Positions 4,275 to 7,680 of a stretch of 7,680 bases of DNA are shown here, piece by piece (position 1 is the first letter of the stretch; each line of letters begins with the position of its first letter). Made by a program: the position numbers and the translations under genes. The stretch is from positions 6,879-14,558 of the forward strand of contig DUGV01000248.1 in the NCBI GenBank assembly GCA_013331225.1, given 5' to 3'. The stretch comes from Methanolinea sp. (GTDB lineage Archaea > Halobacteriota > Methanomicrobia > Methanomicrobiales > Methanospirillaceae). The notes below the pieces were generated by a model, which worked only from the letters and a program-made list of their open reading frames with translations, searched no databases and was not told where the DNA came from.

Positions 4275-5578
4275 TGCCCGGACACACCGTCTCGTTCCAT
4301 CCCGACGACCGGTACTCTGCCTTCCTCCGGACCGTCGCAGAAGCCCCCTGCGGTGAAGGAAAGCTCGGAGGGATCAGGGTCGCGGTCAAGGACAATATCT
4401 CGACAGCGGGAATCGAGACCACCTGCGCCTCCCGGATACTCCAGGGTTACATCCCCCCCTTTGACGCGACTGTCGTCAAGCGCCTGAAGAGGGAGGGTGC
4501 AGCAATCGTAGGAAAGACCAACATGGACGAGTTCGGCATGGGGACGACCACCGAGAACTCGGCGTTTGGCCCGACGCAAAACCCCGTTGATCCCTCCCGC
4601 GTCCCGGGCGGCTCATCCGGGGGGAGTGCGGCAGCAGTCGCCGCAGGAATCGTCCCCCTTGCGCTCGGGACCGATACCGGCGGCTCTATCCGCTGCCCCG
4701 CGGCATTCTGCGGTATCGTGGGGCTCAAGCCCACCTACGGCCGCGTCTCCCGGTACGGGTTGATCGCCTACGCAAACTCGCTCGAGCAGATCGGCCCCAT
4801 GGCCGCAAACGTCACTGATGCAAGCCTCCTCTTCGAGGTGATCGCCGGGCACGACCCCCGTGACTCGACCTCACTCGACTGCCCCTACCGGCACATCCCC
4901 GACCCCGAGATCCGGGGTGTCAAAATCGGCGTCCCGGAGGAGTTCTTCGGGGAGGGTGTGGACCCACGCGTAGCCTCGGTCGTCTGGGACGCGATCTCGC
5001 TCCTCGAGCGGAAAGGCGCCGAGGTCATCACCTGCAGGATGCCGAGCATGGCCTACGCGCTTGCGGCCTACTACGTGACCTGCACGAGCGAGGCAAGCTC
5101 GAACCTCGCCCGCTTCGACGGCGTCCGCTACGGCCCCCCGGCCGACACGAAGAGACCATGGCACGAGGCTTTCCAGGAACGCCGGAGGGAGGGTTTCGGC
5201 GAAGAAGTCCGAAGGAGGATCATGCTCGGGACCTTTGCACTCTCTTCGGGATACTACGGGAAATACTACGCCAAGGCCCAGGCGGCACGAAACAACGTCC
5301 GGGCTGACTTCGAACGCCTCTTCAGGGAAGTGGACGTGCTCGCCGGGCCGACCATGCCGACGGTCGCTTTCAGGTTCGGCGAGAAGAGCGACCCCCTCTC
5401 CATGTACCTCTCGGATATCCTCACCGTGCCCGCGAACCTTGCCGGCGTCCCTGCGATCTCGGTCCCCTGCGGGAAGGTGGAAAGGCTCCCGGTCGGCCTG
5501 CAGGTCATGGGCCGGTGGATGGAGGACGAGCGGGTAGTGGATGTCGCGTATGCGTTCGAGCAGGGGGGATCGGCATGA
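4274..5578 (+). CDS. gatA: Asp-tRNA(Asn)/Glu-tRNA(Gln) amidotransferase subunit A (amidase)
   Basis: GatA hydrolyses glutamine (or asparagine) and sends ammonia through a channel to GatB. The 434-residue product is an amidase-signature protein with a complete Ser-cisSer-Lys triad: Lys39 in RVAVKDNI, Ser114 in [11 protein letters not shown] and the nucleophile Ser138 in [12 protein letters not shown]. The spacings of 75 and 24 residues are those of the amidase family. [11 protein letters not shown] (80-90), FGPTQNP (98-104), [19 protein letters not shown] (151-169) and GPTMPTVAF (358-366) are typical GatA blocks, and [20 protein letters not shown] (381-400) closes the core. The protein is shorter at the N-terminus than most bacterial GatA and ends soon after AYAFEQ. 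I prefer the ATG at 4274, which overlaps the gatC stop, over a GTG at 4271. The stop overlaps the gatB start by 4 nt (ATGA). In archaea GatCAB mainly serves Asn-tRNA, with Gln-tRNA made by GatDE; that assignment is by lineage and not visible here. Confidence 0.97.
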   Translation: MPGHTVSFHPDDRYSAFLRTVAEAPCGEGKLGGIRVAVKDNISTAGIETTCASRILQGYIPPFDATVVKRLKREGAAIVGKTNMDEFGMGTTTENSAFGPTQNPVDPSRVPGGSSGGSAAAVAAGIVPLALGTDTGGSIRCPAAFCGIVGLKPTYGRVSRYGLIAYANSLEQIGPMAANVTDASLLFEVIAGHDPRDSTSLDCPYRHIPDPEIRGVKIGVPEEFFGEGVDPRVASVVWDAISLLERKGAEVITCRMPSMAYALAAYYVTCTSEASSNLARFDGVRYGPPADTKRPWHEAFQERRREGFGEEVRRRIMLGTFALSSGYYGKYYAKAQAARNNVRADFERLFREVDVLAGPTMPTVAFRFGEKSDPLSMYLSDILTVPANLAGVPAISVPCGKVERLPVGLQVMGRWMEDERVVDVAYAFEQGGSA

Positions 5579-7011
5579 CCGTGATCGTAGGCCTCGAGAT
5601 CCACTGCCAGCTGGATACCGCCACCAAGCTCTTCTGCGGGTGCTCGACCGATTACCGGGACGACTTGCCGAACTCGCACGTCTGCCCGGTCTGCCTGGGC
5701 CTGCCCGGATCACTCCCGAAGGTAAACAGAAAGGCGGTCGAATACGCCCTCATGGTCGCAAAAGCCCTGAACTGCGAAGTCCCGGAGGAGTCGGAGTTTG
5801 CAAGGAAGAACTACTTCTACCCCGACCTTGACAAGGGGTTCCAGATCACCCAGTACGACAAGCCCCTCGCCGTCTGGGGGTACCTCGACATCGAGGGAGA
5901 CGAGGGCGAGAAGAGGGTGCGGATCACCCGTGTCCACATGGAGGAGGACCCGGGGAGGCTCGTCCACAAGGGCGGTGCGGACCGGCCGAAGTACACCCTC
6001 GTCGACTACAACCGGGCCGGTATCCCTCTGATAGAGATCGTGACCGAGCCGGACCTCCGGTCACCGAAGGAGGCCCGGAGGTTCCTGAACAAGCTCAGGG
6101 CGACCCTCGAGTACCTCGGCGTATTTGACAGCGAGAAGGAGGGCTCGCTCCGTGTGGATGCGAACATCTCCATAAAAGGGAGCGAGCGGGTGGAGGTCAA
6201 GAACATCACCTCCTACAAGGGCGTGGAGAAGGCGCTCACCTTCGAAGTGACCCGGCAGAAGAACCTGATCCGGCGCGGCCAGAAGATCGAGCGGGAGACC
6301 CGGCACTACCTCGAGGCACGCGGCGTCACCCAGGCCGGCCGGAGCAAGGAGCAGGAGCACGACTACCGCTACTTCCCCGAGCCTGACCTCCGCCCGCTGC
6401 GGGTGAAGTCGTGGCTGGACAATATCGTCCTACCCGAGCTGCCCGATGCCCGGCGCGAGCGGTTCATGGCAGACTATGGCTGCTCGCTCAACCATGCAAG
6501 GACCTTAACCGGCGAACTGAAACTCGCCAACTGCTTTGAAAAAGTTGTTGCATCCGACAAGCGGGGACTCTCACCCCTTGCCGCAACCTGGATCGCAGAT
6601 ACCCTCATCGGCGAGCTGAACTACCGGGACATGAACCTGGACAGGATTGAGCCGGCCGCAGTCACCGGCCTCGTCCTGCTCTTAAAAGCAGGAACCATCA
6701 CCGACAAGAGCGGGGTGGAAGTTTTGCGGATCATGCTCGACCAGCAGCTGAAAGGCGAGGCTGCCGAGACACCGGACGCCATCGTAAAACGCCAAAACCT
6801 TGCAAAGACCGCAGGAGATACCGGCGCGATCACCGCGGCAATTGAAGAGGCGATCAACGAGAATCCCAAGGCGCTCGATGATTACCGTGCCGGCAAAGGC
6901 GGGGCGCTCAACTTCCTGGTCGGGCAGGTCATGAAGAAGACCCGCGGAAAAGCGGACCCGGGCGAACTGAACCGGATGCTTACAGAAGCACTCAAGAGAA
7001 GGGAGGCGTAA
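5575..7011 (+). CDS. gatB: Asp-tRNA(Asn)/Glu-tRNA(Gln) amidotransferase subunit B
   Basis: GatB binds the misacylated tRNA, activates the side-chain carboxylate with ATP and transfers ammonia to it. The 478-residue length is standard. [11 protein letters not shown] (3-13) opens the kinase-like cradle domain. Cys21, Cys23, Cys37 and Cys40 in LFCGC and [11 protein letters not shown] form the usual zinc site. HMEEDPGR and the family signature [16 protein letters not shown] follow, then SLRVDANIS and [31 protein letters not shown] marks the end of the catalytic domain. The remaining roughly 150 residues form the helical and YqeY-like tail that holds the tRNA, ending with the conserved [19 protein letters not shown]. 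The start is the ATG at 5575, overlapping the gatA stop, with a G-rich ribosome binding site (5563-5568) 6 nt upstream; starting at 5515 would add twenty residues unlike any GatB. It is followed 5 nt later by topA. Confidence 0.97.
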   Translation: MTVIVGLEIHCQLDTATKLFCGCSTDYRDDLPNSHVCPVCLGLPGSLPKVNRKAVEYALMVAKALNCEVPEESEFARKNYFYPDLDKGFQITQYDKPLAVWGYLDIEGDEGEKRVRITRVHMEEDPGRLVHKGGADRPKYTLVDYNRAGIPLIEIVTEPDLRSPKEARRFLNKLRATLEYLGVFDSEKEGSLRVDANISIKGSERVEVKNITSYKGVEKALTFEVTRQKNLIRRGQKIERETRHYLEARGVTQAGRSKEQEHDYRYFPEPDLRPLRVKSWLDNIVLPELPDARRERFMADYGCSLNHARTLTGELKLANCFEKVVASDKRGLSPLAATWIADTLIGELNYRDMNLDRIEPAAVTGLVLLLKAGTITDKSGVEVLRIMLDQQLKGEAAETPDAIVKRQNLAKTAGDTGAITAAIEEAINENPKALDDYRAGKGGALNFLVGQVMKKTRGKADPGELNRMLTEALKRREA

Positions 7012-7016
7012 CACCC

Positions 7017-7680
7017 GTGCACCTGATCATTGCGGAAAAGAACATCTCTGCAAGGCGTATTGCCGAGATACTGAGTAACGGGAAGAGAGTTGTCGAGAAC
7101 AAGGATGCCGGCGTCTCCACGTACTCGTTTGAGGACACGGCAACCATGGGGCTCCGGGGCCACGTGGTCGAGATCGATTTCGAGCCCGGCTACTCCAACT
7201 GGCGGAGCGAGCAGTATACCCCGCGGAGCCTCATCGATGCAAAGACCATCAAGGTGCCGACCGAGAAGCGGATCGTCTCCCTTCTCCAGAAGATGGCAAA
7301 GAAGGCCGACCGCATCACCATTGCAACGGACTTTGATACCGAAGGGGAACTGATTGGGAAGGAAGCATACGAACTGGTGCGGCAGGCAAACAAGACCGTG
7401 AAGGTGGACCGGGCACGGTTCTCCGCTATCACCCCGCAGGAACTGCACCATGCCTTCTCAAACACCACCGATCTCGACTTCGCCCTTGCGGCTGCCGGCG
7501 AGGCCCGGCAGTCCATCGACCTGATGTGGGGAGCGTCCCTCACCCGGTTCATCTCGCTTGCAGCCCGCCGGGGCGGCCAGAACATCCTCTCGGTGGGCCG
7601 GGTCCAGAGCCCCACCCTTTCGATGATCGTGGACCGGGAGAAGGAGATCGAGGCATTTGTCCCCGAGAAGTACTGGCAGC
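7017..7680 (+). CDS. topA: DNA topoisomerase I, archaeal type IA (5' part; runs off right edge)
   Basis: Type IA topoisomerases relax negatively supercoiled DNA by single-strand passage. I translated 221 codons from the GTG at 7017. The TOPRIM domain is present: Glu7 in HLIIAEKNISARRIA is the catalytic acid position, GLRGHVVEIDF (45-55) follows, and TIATDFDTEGELIG (101-114) carries the metal-binding Asp105, Asp107 and Glu109 (the DxDxE pattern). ITPQEL (138-143), RQSIDLMWGASLTRFIS (164-180) and SVGRVQSPTL (192-201) are the conserved strand-binding and hinge motifs of the family. The catalytic tyrosine region and any C-terminal zinc fingers lie beyond the window. GGGAGG (7001-7006), inside the end of gatB, lies 10 nt before the GTG and is the likely ribosome binding site. 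The 5-nt gap to gatB makes co-transcription with gatCAB likely. The helicase-like domain of reverse gyrase is absent at the N-terminus, so this is a plain topoisomerase. Confidence 0.94.
   Translation, partial: MHLIIAEKNISARRIAEILSNGKRVVENKDAGVSTYSFEDTATMGLRGHVVEIDFEPGYSNWRSEQYTPRSLIDAKTIKVPTEKRIVSLLQKMAKKADRITIATDFDTEGELIGKEAYELVRQANKTVKVDRARFSAITPQELHHAFSNTTDLDFALAAAGEARQSIDLMWGASLTRFISLAARRGGQNILSVGRVQSPTLSMIVDREKEIEAFVPEKYWQ

Noticed and set aside
4871..5713. A 280-codon minus-strand frame opposite gatA and the start of gatB
   Set aside because: It is the antisense image of two well-supported genes, with a low-complexity basic N-terminus and no domain.

Overview
The window looks like chromosomal DNA of a methanogenic euryarchaeon, most likely of the order Methanomicrobiales. 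This is an inference from gene content and protein style: a GatCAB amidotransferase operon with archaeal-type GatA and GatB, an archaeal type IA topoisomerase, an archaeal pilin-like protein, TATA-type promoter motifs and GGAGG-like ribosome binding sites. I see no transposon, phage gene, CRISPR array, tRNA or rRNA.

Left part (1-2034), all on the minus strand. Reading leftward, there is a 414-residue protein with an archaeal type IV pilin N-terminus joined to a LamG-like C-terminal domain (790-2034), then an oligo-T terminator, a lone PemK/MazF-family protein (306-641), and the first 78 codons of a dCMP deaminase cut by the window edge (1-235). A compact divergent promoter region (2035-2142) separates these from the plus-strand genes.

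Middle part (2143-4004), plus strand. A 101-residue secreted or membrane-anchored protein is followed by a short asparagine-synthetase-like protein (2532-3533). The latter has a PP-loop synthetase domain but no glutaminase cysteine, and has Gln where asparagine synthetase normally has a catalytic Glu. A 471-bp gene-free stretch (3534-4004) follows. It holds a 12-bp inverted repeat with one bulged base around an AT-rich palindrome, several TATA-like elements, a GC-rich hairpin, a T-rich tract with a repeated heptamer, and the probable promoter and leader of the next operon.

Right part (4005-7680), plus strand. gatC, gatA and gatB have overlapping stop and start codons (1 nt and 4 nt), and topA starts 5 nt after gatB, so this reads as one transcription unit. 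GatCAB converts Asp-tRNA(Asn) to Asn-tRNA(Asn) in archaea, with GatA releasing ammonia from Gln or Asn and GatB using it for transamidation. TopA is cut by the right edge before its catalytic tyrosine.

The most unusual points are the pilin-LamG fusion, the variant asparagine-synthetase-like protein beside the operon that makes Asn on tRNA, and the structured non-coding segment between them.
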